Program-made: the position numbers and the translations under genes
The notes under the pieces: generated by a model
The model's input: only the letters and a program-made list of their open reading frames with translations
Database searches by the model: none
What the model was told of the DNA's origin: nothing
Assembly (NCBI GenBank): GCA_022453515.1
Contig: JAJNNY010000013.1
Span: forward strand, 310,001-374,000
From: Astrocystis sublimbata
Lineage: Eukaryota > Ascomycota > Sordariomycetes > Xylariales > Xylariaceae
Length of the DNA stretch: 64,000 bases
Direction of reading: 5' to 3'
In this document: positions 25,463-38,555 of the stretch, one piece after another
Layout: every line of letters begins with the position of its first letter
Numbering within the stretch: position 1 is the stretch's first letter

Positions 25463-27383
25463 ATGTACCCCTTGAGTCACCAAGACCTGACAGGCACGAG
25501 AAACAAAATACCTGACAACAGCCAAGGCGACCTCAAGAGGGGCATGGACCGCCGTCGGACTGCGAGTTCCAGACTATCATGCATCAGCGAACACCAGAAA
25601 GAAAACACGCCCAGCTCCGAAGAAGAACACTGTTCACCATATACCCAGACCGTAAAGCCACCTTCTCTATATCCTGTACGCGACCCGCTTTCCCATCGCC
25701 ACCTCAGGGAGAGGGCCTGGAGTTCCGGGGAAAGCTCGGTGATAAGTCCCCTGCGACTAGATGCCGAACGTGTCGATAAGCAGTGGAAGCAAGATCCTTT
25801 TTCGTCAAGCTGGCGCTGTGTGGCCTGTCCTGGACTCGAAGGAAAAGTCGAGCCCATGCAAAACTCACCTGAGCTGTTGGATCGGGCATGGCAGGCCAGT
25901 CGACGAAAGTGCAGCTACGCCACAGACTATAGACGCGCCATATCCGGCGCTGGCTTCGACGGGCCACGCAGCTCTGCTGGAGAGACTTCATCACCAGACC
26001 CCCAATATAACACATCACGGATGCCTTCAGCGCTCAAAACTTCCATGCCACAAGTATCCCGAGACTCCAAGTCCAATACATCAGGCTCCGTTGACCGGGT
26101 CAAGGACGGGCCAAGAAGAAGACCTCAAAGAGGACACAATGTGTCCGAAGCCTCAGGCCGTGAGAACTCGATGTACAGATTCGACCGGAACGCCCTCCCA
26201 ATACATGCAGCAGACAAAGACACGACAGAACCCTCCAAGTCCTGCAAGAAATCTCAATCTCGACGTTTGACGATCCGAGATTGTCCTGTATTTGGTCGGC
26301 TTCTTCCTGCTGAGACGCCGGCCACATCTAGATACATTGTAATTGTTCCACCACTCACAAGCCCTTGCAACAATGGAGGCTAATACTTGTCTGTAGCCAA
26401 ACCAAGTCCCCGCACTTGCATCACCAGACTACTCCGAGTTCAAGAGCGATCACCATCGGCGTCGCTTCAATCTCCCGAGCACAGTATCGAAGCGATACCG
26501 ATCCCTACGTCAGAGACTTCGTCGTGACAGACCCTCATCCCCGTATTCTATCAGGCCTGAGTATCCTCCACCGCCAGACGCGAAAGAACGTCGATATCGA
26601 TCCCGCAACTCGAATGAAATATGGCCTTCGTCTGGGGAAGAGTCTCCCATTTTCAACACGCCAGTATCCATTGCATCGCAGGCACAACCTACAGGCCATG
26701 GTACCAGTTTACTGGCCGCATCTGGATTGCTACTAGCCGCAGCGGATATAGACAGGCTTACTGGATCGGCATATGAAGGCAATAGGCCAAGACTACCAGG
26801 CACAAAAAGTCTAGAGCTACCTCGACTTCGATCCCTCAGCGGTGCCCCTCACCCTACAGGCGAAAGCAGGCAGTCGGCCGTTGAGATAACTCCCATTGTC
26901 CCAGCTAATTCGCCATCATCATTGCTTCCACCGGCGAGATCGACAATCCCAACCTCCATATCACCCCAGTGGCTGGAACCGAAGAGCCGGGGACAGCCAA
27001 GCCGCCTTTCGGAGGTCACAACACCCGACGATGTGAACAGCTCTAGACGGCCGAGTAACAGCAGTGTAATGCCACCTCAACTCATGTGGGCTTATAGCGA
27101 GCCGCATTATACAAGGGAAGGCACTCAAGCCGAGTCCCAGGGGGGCTCTTTACTCCTTCCTCCTCAACTTCGTAGCCAAACCCCTTCTCCAGGCGTCGAG
27201 CCCAATGTCATAAGTTCACTGGCTGTGAGATCCGATATAGCAACCTCCCCCTCAGCGTATGTCGGTCTTTCAGGACTAACTATGTCGAGAAGGCAGACCC
27301 CAGAACCCAGTCGTGGGTCTCAGTCCGGCGATGAGGGTGACACCAGGGCATACGTTCTAGATCATGGGATGGTCTCCTGTTAG
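25463..27383 (+). CDS. uncharacterised Ser/Pro/Arg-rich disordered protein
   Basis: Two exons, 25463-26338 and 26397-27383, joined by a 58-nt intron (gtaattg donor, gctaat branch, ctgtag acceptor) that removes an in-frame stop; 620 residues. The composition is dominated by Ser, Pro, Arg and Gln. Features include a WRCVACPG segment near residue 117, a basic stretch RRRFNLP..KRYRSLRQRLRRDR after the intron, and repeated SP/TP and RPS motifs that could be phosphorylation sites. A small hydrophobic patch (LLAASGLLLAAADI) is too short for a confident membrane span. No catalytic domain is recognised. The C-terminus is uncertain: an open frame continues at 27364-27585 and could be a further exon. 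A C-biased small ORF sits just upstream. Confidence 0.6.
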
Positions 27384-28134
27384 CATTTTCAGGAGCACCC
27401 CGCCTCTTGAAAGATCTTCGAAGGCGAAGCTAGAGAGTGCGGATAAGACTTCCGAAGAACATGGCTCGAGCATGGTAAAAAGTGCACGAAACTCACGACA
27501 TCCAGATTGTTGGTCTGATGATCAGGGCGAACCGGGAGATTCCGATCCATTCTGCCTCCCACACTGCTTCGACGAGAGGCAGTGACATTCTGATGTGAGA
27601 GTATAATTCCTTCAAATCGTCCGTAGACTTTGGGCTATGTCGGACGTGTAGCATAATGCGGCACGAGAGTTCTCCCGACTGAAAAGGGAAACAATTCAAG
27701 CGAGAAAAATTTTGAAGTGCTCTACATTTGGAACTGGGGAGGAGGTATAAACGGGCTTCCGTAGATTGCCAACGACGTTTTCATTAGTCGACCATTAATT
27801 CAGTTTTAATATCAACATTAATAGAACCAGGTTATGAAATGAGGTGTTTGCTTTCGCACAGTTACCAAAATAGAGAGTATTGCAGTGCTACGAGAATGGC
27901 AACGGTGAATGATTAATTTGCCAGTGACGTACTTTGCACGAATGAAGCTTCGCCATGCTTGGTGCAAGAGATCCTCGGTCAGAAACTCAGTCAAAGGGGG
28001 AAGAAACCCAAAAATTTCGGGTTCAAATTTCTAAAGTCATATAATGCCTTAACGCCATGCAATGCAGATCCTTTGTACACGTTCACGATAAAACGTACAA
28101 AATGCGATGACCAGGAGGGGGAAATAAGCAGATT
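27384..28134. other. intergenic, convergent 3' ends
   Basis: 751 bases between the disordered-protein gene and the SYS1-like gene. The first 200 bases stay open in another frame and might be a last exon of the upstream gene. The rest is AT-rich and holds no supported feature. Confidence 0.45.
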
Positions 28135-28880
28135 CTATTTGATATCGTCGCTCTTCTTCATGCCGACCATTTCGTACTCGCCGGCGCCGTCACGACCCCT
28201 GCCCCTGCCCCTCCCTCTCGAGAAGCCCATCTCCTCGTCGCCGTGAGCGCCACCACCGCCTCCTTCCAGAGACCCGCTGCCGCTCTTGCCGTTGGAGTTG
28301 CGGGCACCGCCGCCGCCGAAGGTGATGGGCTGCAGCTCGCGCCAGCGACAGCCGTAGGTGCCGCCGGCGACGGTGATGGTGCCGGAGACGAACATGGTGA
28401 TCCACCAGGCGACATTGCGCGGGATGAAGCCGGTGTAGAGGATGACGACGAGCAGGTGGATGAAGTGCAGGGTGAAGGAGAAGTCGAGGACGAGCTTGGA
28501 GCGGGAGATTAAGACGACTTCGGCGACGACTCTGTTGTTACCGTACAAGGATTAGCATTTGGTTTCTTGACACCATGTCTAGTACGGCAGTAGTATGGTG
28601 AAGGGAAGGGAAGGGAAGGGAAGGAACCATACACGGCAGCGGCGCAACATAGCCACACGAACCCGATCAGCCAGCCCTGGGTATTGTCGCCGCGCAAGCT
28701 GGCCCAGCCGAAGACGAAGTCGAGGCTGAACTGCAGGCCCATGACGAGCGACGTGAAGAGCATCAGGACCAGGGCAACGGAGTAGTAGATGCCCTGCAGG
28801 GCCGCAATCTGGCCGAGGATGCGCAGGGGCGGGAGCTCGGTGATGGCGCCGGAGCGCGGGGGACGTCTCCGTCTGGGCAT
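28135..28880 (-). CDS. sys1: Sys1-family Golgi membrane protein
   Basis: Integral membrane protein of the Golgi that recruits the Arl3/ARFRP1 GTPase and so supports Golgi-endosome traffic. Two exons (minus), 28880-28633 and 28531-28135, giving 214 residues; the 101-nt intron contains a GGGAA repeat. After a basic N-terminus (MPRRRRPPRSG) four hydrophobic segments follow: LQGIYYSVALVLMLFTSLVMG, WLIGFVWLCCAAAVVVAEVV, LDFSFTLHFIHLLVVILYTG and WWITMFVSGTITVAGG. SRSKLVLDFSFTLHFIHL, the PRNVAWW loop and GCRWRELQPI are typical of Sys1. The C-terminal tail is Gly-rich with GRGRGRGR, presumably disordered and cytosolic. The spliced frame exactly fits the conserved second helix. Confidence 0.87.
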
Positions 28881-29732
28881 CGTGGATCAACTACCTAGTT
28901 GTCTGTAGAGTTGGAGATATGCCTATCCCTCATCGATGTCGTAGAGACGGAGAGCCTGGACAGTGTAGAGTGGGGAGGATATCTAGTCGGACGGGGAGCG
29001 GATCGCAAAGTGTAGTAGGTGTTCGGTTCGTGTCCCCTACGACGGGATCATGTGGACCTTGCTTGTTTTAGACTATGGATGAACGGTCGTAAGACTGTCA
29101 GAAAACAGTCGAATGCAGTATATGGATCAGTGTCGTCGATATCTTAAGCACATGTTGTTGAGTGCTGGCTTCGTTCGACCAAGGGCGTATGGAAGCACTG
29201 AAATTTGGGTGAGACGCGAGAATGCGCAATGTCGATCCAGGGCAGCGTGGACCTCACATAAGCCAACGTAAGGCTACAGCTCACAGCATGCGCATCATCC
29301 GCCTTCTGGCATCGCTAAAAGGAGTCGCAACTACGTTAGATTGAAGGCGGTTCTTGGCATCAATCTAGCCGGGAGAGGACTAGCTCCGTGCGCCCGCATG
29401 ACCTGGTGCGGAGAGTGGGCAACCGTTTTCCAAGAGGTACCTTATCGTGTCTTATCTTAGGGCCCCTGGGCGGCGGGCAGTTGTTGAGCTCCTACCCTGT
29501 AGCACGTACCTATGCGGTGATCTCATCGTCGGAGCTCGAAGCGCCTACCTACGACAATATTGAAATTCAAGTTCGCATAGCTGATCGATAGTACCTACCT
29601 ACTGTCGCTTGACTGCCGCTCAAACCAATCCTCGTTCATTATCTCCCGAATATTATATCGAGCTATTACCCCACAGAAACACACACCAGACACAGCGACC
29701 GTAAGGGCACCACTGACAACAACGATAGAACG
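28881..29732. other. divergent promoter region, SYS1-like / COA6
   Basis: 852 bases between two divergent genes, so it holds both promoters. Open frames are short and carry no motif. A short TACCTACCTAC run lies near 29592-29601. No clear TATA box. Confidence 0.5.
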
Positions 29733-30219
29733 ATGTTCGGGTTCTTCTCGTCGCAAGAGGACAAGCGCAAGGAGGAGGTGCGCACCGGCGCGCGGGCCCC
29801 CGACCGCAGCGAGCGCCGTCTGTGCTGGGACGCCCGCGACAACTTCTACAAGTGCCTCGACAAGCACGAGGTCATCGACTCGCTGAACGGCAAGGGCAAG
29901 GCCACGGCCGACAAGCACTGCGCCCAGGAAGACGTCGCCTTCAACGATAACTGCGCAACCGCCTGGGTGAGTTGAGTTCCACCGCTACCTCATCCGCTCC
30001 TTCTTGTTGGCATACCGCATCGCACCGAGCCGAACCAAACCGAACCGAACCGAACGAACAGAATAAGCAAGCAAGCCAGCTAACGAGTCGTGCCAGGTCA
30101 CATATTTCAAGAAATACCGTGTCGCCGATTACCAGAAGAAGATCACCCTTGAGCGCCTGAAGCACGAGAATGCGAGCAAAGTCGATATGCAGGGCCCTGG
30201 AGACTCCCCCGCGAGGTGA
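29733..30219 (+). CDS. coa6: cytochrome c oxidase assembly factor 6 (Coa6)
   Basis: Small twin-cysteine protein of the mitochondrial intermembrane space that helps deliver copper to Cox2 during complex IV assembly. Two exons, 29733-29966 and 30097-30219, giving 118 residues; the intron is 130 nt and contains a short CCGAA repeat. The cysteines Cys31-x9-Cys41 and Cys63-x10-Cys74 form the CX9C-CX10C pair characteristic of Coa6, with CWDARDNFYKCLDKH around the first motif. After the intron, VTYFKKYRV matches the usual position after the last cysteine. There is no presequence, as expected for proteins imported by Mia40. The related structural subunit Cox6B has different spacing. Confidence 0.92.
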
Positions 30220-31840
30220 TCGATGCATATAAGTCTGTTTGCGGATCGCTAGGATACACACCATTCCTTGAGCTTCAACCCAGTAATGAGGCGGCTCGCG
30301 GCGTCGGGGTCTGTATTATATGTTGCGTTGTACATTTGGTTGGGCCCATCTTGCATGAACTGGAGTTATTTGATTGAATAGGGAAAAAGAGAATCACTGC
30401 TCTAGCATGCATGCACGTCTATTCAGGGCAGTACAGGTGGAATAGGTAGAGGTGGCCCTTGATGATATCGAGTCTATATAACAAACTCTCGGGAGCTGCG
30501 TACCTTTGTCGATAGAAAAATAACCCCTCTCTGTCAAGACAATACTTGTTGCGGCCCAAAATAGTCGCATTGGATGTCTGCCCTACAATATCATCACATA
30601 TACATGATGTCCAGATGAATTATGTAACATCTATAACATCATGCAAGGGTGCCGTGCGGAGTCGGGATAGTTGGTCGGAGTGATCTCCATCGACAACGAT
30701 CTTATTCTGACTCGAATCCCTATCGAGACGAATGACATAGATCAATCAATACGAGAAATCTCTTACAGCCGAGCCTACCCTAGAGACGAGATTGGTTTTC
30801 GGGACGATTCTCAAATCGACGGGGAAGGTTGATAATATCAAGTCTGAATCTTGAAAGTTCTCTCAATTTGAGGAAGACAGTTAACAAATACGCTTTATAG
30901 TCGTATCTATGGACGACTACACTTTAATAATAGGATAATCCCCAACGGTATTGCAAGGTAAGCTCCGATTCTGTAACATTGTCTAGACTTGCAGTCTCCC
31001 AATTATATCAAAGTCCCGCAAGCACATATTGAAAAAAGCAGATTTTAGTTTTACTAGAGGCATCTGATAGGTTGATTGCTGACGAGAGAGAGATCGGTGG
31101 TCTGGGGCATGCTAGGCAGGCGTTTGTACTGAAATTGCCTTCTGCTTCGCCGCTTTATCCATGTGGAAGAGATGGTCTTCCCCTTAAGTACCAACAACTA
31201 CTTTATGGAAGTGGTGACATGACGAGTCGTTCACACGCCCCAGACTACAGAACACTAATGCGAGTAAAAAACAGTATGCAAGAACTTAGAAGGGGAGAAT
31301 CTTTCGGCTATGCTCTGTTCCCGGTTGCCGAGGCAGTTTATACACCTGTCTAAGACTACTACTATACGACGATTGTTTCTAGAATTTCGTTTTCTGGAGC
31401 CATAGGGCTTGGATCAATAGATGCTGACGGACGGACCTGAGCGAAGAGGTTCAATTTACACTGTAGCGAAGACCCTGCGAATTCACATTTTGCACCCATA
31501 CCGTCTACGCCAGCGGAAACGCTATGCCGGTAACCTTGGCGTCAGCTTGGGGAAGTAGGTATTACCGATCTACCGTAAGCGGTCTGCGGCGTCCAGCAAT
31601 CGAATGTAGTCAGATTTGATAGCTGCATCTTCGTGTTCAAACAATCAATTATTCCCTTCCTCGCCATTTGAATTTGTATGTGTGCTACGGGGTACGCCGG
31701 TATGGATGAGCATGGAAGTAATATGTAGAATACCCGTATTCCAGACTCAATATCGTCTTGGCGAGCTTGCCCTGATCGGTCGGTGTGTCTAGTCGTAGTC
31801 ATTGCGAATCCCCTTAATTCCAGGACACTGGGATATGTTA

Positions 31841-31859
31841 CTGTACTGTACTGTACTGT
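31841..31859. repeat. CTGTA pentanucleotide repeat
   Basis: Nearly four CTGTA units in intergenic DNA. Confidence 0.8.
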
Positions 31860-33650
31860 CATATTGAAACCTGAACATGCTAAGAATAACCCATGGAAAC
31901 GCGAATCCGTGTCTAACCGTTACGGTTATGTGCAAAAGTCCTGCAAACCGTCGCTCGTTAGCATCCCCTTCATAACCTTAGATTGACAAGTTGGAACCTA
32001 GTGCACCAGCTATTCCATAGTACGACAGTTGGTACGGTGACAGCTTCTACCTAGTACTTCTAATAGCACATATCGTACACACTCTATACATGTGTTGTTG
32101 TTGCTGCGCTGAGTCTACCTGCGACATGTGCCTTAATTGAGAATAATGAATGGTACGGAGCATGTGCCACTCGCGGGCATGATGACTTGTCAGTTGGCCG
32201 CCAGGAACGGGATGGGTAGGTCGATCCTTTGGACGACAACCTACCGCGCTCGAGATTGGGAAAGTTTGACCATGTTTTGACCTGCCCGCCCTGTCATTTC
32301 TGACAGGGGAGGACAGTCATGGAGGCCGATTCGTCCTGCGTGGCAGACGGCGTGGGACCCGCTGGTTCGGGTATGCGGCATTAGTCCATTAGTCTGCATT
32401 GCGAGGCGTCGAGATTTGGGGGTAGGGGCTCGGGGGGGGCCTGGACAGCCTGAACTTGGCATGTACGGCTTTCAGCTGAGGAGGGATTGGCTGCACAGTG
32501 CCCAGAGCTTCGTGTCGGACACCCCCCCTGCTGGATGCTTACTTGAAGTAGAAAGGTACCTAGGTACTTTACCTACGACGGGCGGGATTCAAGGAAGCCA
32601 CAGCTGTGGATTATGCTGATTGCCCGATTATGCTAATGCGCACATCGTGCCGACATCGTGGATGCTCGGTATCGCAACGTACATAGTGCTGACTTCCCAC
32701 CTTTATTATAAACTCCTACTTACCTTACTCAGTCCTACATACTAGGCACGTACGCAAGTGTCGTATGAAGTTGCGTGTCCCGAATCCGAACTGCTGATGC
32801 TGCCTATGTTGTATCCTTCTCCGACAGCGCGAAGCTTCCTTGGTTGTCGAATATTTAGCCGTGGTAGGGTAGGTAGGGTAGGTAGGTACCACTTAGTGTG
32901 AGACAGGTGCGTGGGGTACAACTTGCGCGTCAAAGAATAGAGCGAAATGACGAAAGTTTCGTTTGTCTAGAGGCAGGATCTTCAAGCTCAACCGTGGCTC
33001 ATTGGTGCGGAGTCGAGGGTTCCCCGCAGGTACCTACTTACCTACATTAGATATTCTATGCTGTCTGTTCTCTCCTCCCTCTTCCAGGTTCCCGTTTTTG
33101 ACCCCAGCAGCCTCATTATGGAATTCGGCGCTCTGCCTCGACCTCACCTGCAGCAGACAGCATGCGAGTATTGACCCAATCCATGGTCCTATCAACTTTG
33201 ATTATCTATCTGCATAACTACATGTAGGTACATGTAGAGAGTCGGGACCTCGGAGTTAATAAAGAAAGCCCAGCAGAGCCGGACATGGAACTTCGTGACG
33301 GTCGCCCAGTCTCCCGTGGCTGTGCATAGTGCCCTGTTGTAATTTCAATTTACAGCAATGCTGGTCCCACCATGGCACCCCCGCTCCGCCTGCTGCAGAG
33401 GAGTATGCCCAGTGTACTGTACATCCGTGCCGTCGCCTGCGGGTCATGAGCATTAGTGCTGCAAACCTGCGCATTACCAGCTTGCCAGGAGCGGTAGGTA
33501 GATACCTGCCCGGGCCCCTAAGTACAGAACACTGCACTGGCCAGCCGGCTAGCCGTCTGCCAACTCGGCTGTCCCCACCCCAAAGCGACAAGCAACCACA
33601 GGCTGGAGCTATTCGATAGTAGCTTAGCCGTATCTGGCTACTGCACCTGG

Positions 33651-33688
33651 TCACTGTATCGGGTCACTGTATTGGGTCACTGTACGGG
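33651..33688. repeat. 13-bp tandem repeat, three copies
   Basis: Units at 33651, 33664 and 33677, each starting TCACTGTA and ending GGG, with one or two base differences (last unit 12 bp). They lie about 575-610 bases before the PI4P 5-kinase start codon. Confidence 0.75.
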
Positions 33689-34262
33689 CTTCCTTGGTTC
33701 CTGTTCTGGTCTCGGGACGTCTCCTTCGCCCGACCTCCCCTATCATCTTGCATTTTGCTTACCTGACCTCGACTAACCTAGGTACCTAGCCCTTCAACCT
33801 TAGACCTGACTGTAGTTTTCTCTCCCCATCCCGTACACCAACTCCTTACCTTAGCTCAACAAGCTGGCCGGCGCTGCTCCCACACCACCTCACACAACAC
33901 TTCACACAACACCAGCTCACCAGGAGCAACACCCGCATCACCACCGCGAGCACGACCGCGACCACAACGACATCATTTCCCTTCGAATATACCCCCAGTA
34001 ATCTGTACAAAGAGTAGCGATTACCTGTTTATACCTTTGTATCTTCTCCTGTTTTCCGCTTTGCCGGTGTCGACCCAGTGACGTGGATGTGCTTTTAAGA
34101 ATTATTCATCGATCGTATCGCTGCCCGCAGAGCAGGCCGACGACTCGACTGACCGGCCTCCTTGTCCTGGCCTGAGGCTCGCTGCCCGGTGCGAATGACG
34201 ACGCGAAACACGGTTCTGCGAGTGCCCACAAGCGTCATCCCCTCAGATCCGTTGCGGCGACG

Positions 34263-37220
34263 ATGCCCTCCTTCGTGAACGACGAGAACTCGACCGCTTA
34301 CGCCCCTAACGCTGGCATTGTCCGACTCAGCCATTCCCAGAACCAGGACCACCATCTGTCGCACAAGCTGGGCTACGCTGCCGACAGGGGCCTCGTCAAG
34401 CCCTTGCCCACGCCAATTGACCATTGCAGGGACAACTTCGACGACAACGCCTCTACTCTGTCGACACAGAGTTCCGAGCCACGGTCGCGCATGAACGGGG
34501 ATGGACCGCCTTCGTCTACAATGACTCCCTTCCCCAATGGCAGGTCGCCCACATTTCCGAATGGCTCGGGCGAGCTCGACCACAGCTCGGGCCTGAAAGG
34601 GCGCCCTGCGCCCCCGTCACCGCTCGATGCACGTCCGCCAATGACAAACGGAAATGGGCCTGTGCAACGACCCAACGGTCTGTCTCGCCAGAGCACAACT
34701 GAGTCCTACCATAGACAAGGCTCCCTGGAAGCAGCTACCCGTCCATCGATGCAGCAGTCGCTTTCCGAATCGCATCGAATATCATCAACCTATGCCGATG
34801 GCCCGCAGATGGAGCGCACCTACACCGCTTCCATGAACCGACCTTCCTATGAAACCACCCACGCTACTCAGAGCTACATCGACCCTTCGGCATCTACGCC
34901 ATCGGCACTTGCGCTAGACAGGCCTCAAGTCCCGGAACCACAGCGCTTCTCTTCGCCTGCAAGCTTGCCGCCTCCCACAGCCTCGACGGCATCCGGCACG
35001 ATCAGGCAACGCCATACTCTCGAAGTCCCGAGGCCTCAGCCTGGACGGGGATCTAGGGATGATAACGAGATGGCTTTCACAAGCGGTCGGTTTTCGCCAT
35101 CCCCCACAACTGGCCCTGTGCGGAGGGGCTCTCTAAGCCTGGGCAGACGTAACACCCGCTCTTTACTTTCAGACCCGCACCGTGACGAAATCTTGCCCGA
35201 CGACGATGCCTTGCGGTGGGCCGAAGCGTACCGACAGAAGCGCGCTAAGAAGAAGAAGCGAGACGAGGACGACGAGGACAGGGTATTGGTGGGAACCAAA
35301 GTGGACGAGAACCACGCCAACTACACAACCGCCTACAACATGTTGACAGGTATCCGTGTCTCTGTCTCCCGTACAAATGCGAAGCTGGACCGACCCCTTA
35401 CCGACGACGACTTCGGAGCTAAGCAGAAATCGACGTTTGATATGTAAGCCAACCCTACTCATACAACCCCAGCACTCTCATACATTTCACTTGGTTTGCT
35501 GACCACCCGATAGCGCGGGGAATGAACTGGTGCCTTCGGCAAAATATGACTTCAAGTTCAAGGATTATGCGCCCTGGGTTTTCCGACATCTTCGTGCCCT
35601 TTTTAGGCTGGACCCGGCCGATTATTTGATGTCACTGACAGGCAAGTACATACTGTCTGAGCTTGGCTCCCCAGGGAAGAGTGGTAGCTTCTTCTACTTC
35701 TCGCGGGACTACAAGTACATCATCAAAACCATACACCACGGCGAGCACAGATTTCTCCGGAAGATCCTCAAAGACTACTACAACCACGTCATCGACAACC
35801 CGAACACTCTCCTCTCCCAGTTCTACGGACTTCATCGAGTCAAGATGCCCTATGGCAAAAAGATTCATTTTGTCGTGATGAACAACCTCTTTCCACCACA
35901 CCGCGACATTCACACCACCTTCGACCTAAAGGGCTCGACCATCGGAAGAGACTACAAAGAGGAGGATTTGGAGAAGAACCCGCGCGCCACATTGAAAGAC
36001 CTCAATTGGCTTCGGCGGAAGCGGCACCTCGAGCTAGGCCTCCAGAAAAGGCAGTTGTTCTTGCAGCAGCTCCAGAGTGATGTGAAACTTATGCAGAAGT
36101 TGAAGATCATGGACTACTCACTCTTGATTGGCATGCACGACCTACAGAAGGGAAACGGGGAAAACTTGCGGGACAAAACACTGCAAGTCTTTAATCCCGG
36201 TGGTGCAGGGCAAGCAGAAGAGGGCCCCGACCCCAGCCAGTTTCTCATGCGGACGCCTTCGAAATTGGAAACCGCGCGCAAGGCTAGAGAATTACGGCAG
36301 ATGGTGAAGTCTGAGAGACCTGTGCCCATGCAGCAAACGAGCGACAGGATGCCAGATGAATTGGCTGAAGGTCACAGCCGTGGTGGTGTTTTCTATAACG
36401 ATGACGGCGGCTTACGGGCGACACACGAGGATAATACACCCGGCGAGGAGGTGTACTATCTTGGTGTGATCGACTGCTTGACCCATGTAATTTGGAGCTA
36501 TCCTCCACGCCCATTTACCCCTTCGCATATGATGATATACTGACTCTCCTCTCTTAGTATGGTATGATCAAGAAAATTGAGCACTTCTGGAAGGGATTGT
36601 CGAGTGACAGGACGCAGATCTCCGCTCTGCCACCGGTTGAGTACGGTGACCGATTCTTGGAGTTCATGTCCGGTATCACGATGTCGCCAGAGGAGGCTGC
36701 TCGAGACCGGAGCGATCGTGCGGCTGCGGCTGCTGCCACAGTGTCATCGAGCGTCGATAGGCAGGCGCCCCCACCTATGCCTACGTATCTACCACCAGCA
36801 CCCCCCGAGATGAGGAGCCCCCAGTCGCCGGAACCCAATCCCACAGTGGAGGCCGCCTTCAGGAAAGCCACGTTGAAAGAAAAAGATATATCAAAGGAGG
36901 ATGAGATACCTGATAGAAAGATCACAACATCAGTTCCACCACCCGGAAGGACGAATTCCCACACTGTCCTGCCTGTAGTTGAAGAGTCTACAGAAGCAGC
37001 GTCACTAGGGGGACGAAGCCAGGGTGGGAGCTCCATCACAGAGTCCAGACCATTTACTCCGTCACCCATGGAAAGACATGACGGGTTCACTGAACTAGGC
37101 CCGCACGGAATTGGCGGACGGGGTCCTCCAACGCCACCAAAGACAAGCTATATCGAACCTTCCAAAGCCCGCGTCAGCCGCGAGGATCTCGACAAAGCGT
37201 TGCCTCCTCTTCCAGCTTAA
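34263..37220 (+). CDS. phosphatidylinositol-4-phosphate 5-kinase, Mss4/Its3 type
   Basis: Makes PI(4,5)P2 from PI4P at the plasma membrane, controlling actin, endocytosis and cell-wall signalling. Three exons, 34263-35443, 35514-36486 and 36558-37220, giving 938 residues; introns are 70 and 71 nt. Residues 1-320 are Ser/Pro/Thr-rich and likely disordered, with a basic cluster [16 protein letters not shown] before the catalytic region. The kinase core (about 395-740) shows [17 protein letters not shown] entry, [18 protein letters not shown] (phosphate loop and Lys), [34 protein letters not shown] and [20 protein letters not shown]; intron 2 splits the last. An insert of about 110 residues between MHD and GVIDCL is typical of fungal members. 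The C-terminal 200 residues are Pro-rich and probably regulatory. Confidence 0.95.
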
Positions 37221-37889
37221 CCGCGTCTAGGGGTGTGGATTGATTCGCCAGCCCATGTTGCATTTGTGGGGGCTAAAAGAAGTAAAAGGTGGGTGCCTGG
37301 ATGGCAACCCATATGATGCAGACATTAATGTATAGAATGGCGGTCGATGCTGTGGCCGCAGCTCGCGGGAGCTGGAAAGGCGTTTTCTTGGGAATTTTGG
37401 CTTTGAATCGGTAGAACTGGTGGTTCCGTCGCGAACATCCCCCCCTATTTTCGTACCCCCCTTGCTATTGTCACCTGTCTGTATAAGACAACTAGAACCC
37501 CCATGCGAGGTTATCTGGGTTGGCTGGGTAAACGGATCTTCATTCCTTCCCATTCATCCCGTTAACTCATCTTCGTCTCTGTTCTTCTTACTCCTCGTCC
37601 CTTTTGTTGTTGCCGGTAGGCGAGCATAAAGCATAAGCATGTTTGTTAATACAAGACAAGACGAGATACCAAATGTCATTGCATAAGCATATTATATATG
37701 AATTCAACGAATGGCTCATTTTCCTTCTCCTATCTCTACTGTGCTATTTGGTGTATGTGATTGTGTCCCGGTGACGGTAGAATTGTGAGGTTATTAGTAG
37801 AGCAGGGAGGGTCCCAGTCGATCAGATGGTTCGTGGTTCCTTGCTCGTGAGTAGAATGATGAGTACGCATGGGAATAATGTTATTAAGA
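37221..37889. other. convergent 3' intergenic region
   Basis: 669 bases holding the 3' ends of the kinase gene and the downstream minus-strand gene. No coding signal; AT-rich toward 37.7 kb. Confidence 0.6.
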
Positions 37890-38555
37890 TCAATTCTTGG
37901 GGGCATTCCTAATCGTCTGAACCGCGCTGCTGTCGAAGATACCCGCGTTGTGCAAGGCGTCCACAACATCTACAAGCCAGGTCTGGCAGTTCTTGATCTC
38001 GACTTTCGTCCCGCGAGTCTGGTAGATTTAAAATAGAAATATATATATAAGCGGATTCATTGGGTGAATTAAGATTATACGAACGCATCACGCTTAATGG
38101 GAGAAGACAGACGACAAGCTAGAAGGAAGGAAGGAAGGCAAGGTTAGGTAGGTAGGTTAAGGTTAAGGTTAACTCACTCCTCGGTCCGCGGCGGACACTA
38201 AACTGGGTTCTGGAGGTGGGACGCTCGCCGCGATTCTCTCGAGCGTATCTTGGGGTTCTTGGTCTACCACTGTATTCGAGCCATCATCTCGTGGTGTGTT
38301 GTCGTCGTCGTCGTCGCTGACGTGGATATCGTCGACTTCGGCGAGAAAGATGATTTTGTATTTCCGCGACTCGAATTTTGTGTCGTAGGCCCGGTCGAAG
38401 GAGAGTTGGAAACCTGTCGCTGCGTCGCCTTCGATGTGGATGCGCTTGCCGGTGGTGGTGGTGGCGGGGGATGGGGAAGGGGAAGGGATCCAGAGGGCCC
38501 AGTGTGCGGGGAATAAGGGGTTGTTGTAGATTATGAGGTAGATTGTTCGGGTCAT
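37890..38555 (-). CDS. small fungal-specific protein, DUF6914-like
   Basis: Function unknown. Two exons (minus), 38555-38178 and 38018-37890, giving 168 residues; the intron is 159 nt with donor GTGAGT and acceptor CTACCAG. The N-terminus MTRTIYLIIYNNPLFPAHWA, then GKRIHIEGDAATGFQLSFDR, and the C-terminal KNCQTWLVDVVDALHNAGIF followed by AVQTIRNAPKN resemble a widespread family of short ascomycete proteins that I recall as DUF6914; the family name is from memory and should be checked. An acidic stretch (SDDDDDN) lies in the middle. No signal peptide or membrane segment. The conserved C-terminus is only reached after splicing. Confidence 0.7.

Larger units (their letters stand above)
30220..34262. 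other. 4 kb intergenic region
   Basis: No supported gene. Open frames are at most about 130 codons and overlap without motifs. Small repeats: CTGTA units at 31841-31859, TAGGG/TAGG runs around 32865-32888 and three 13-bp TCACTGTA units at 33651-33688. The last 500 bases are C- and CA-rich and probably form the leader of the kinase gene. Confidence 0.5.
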
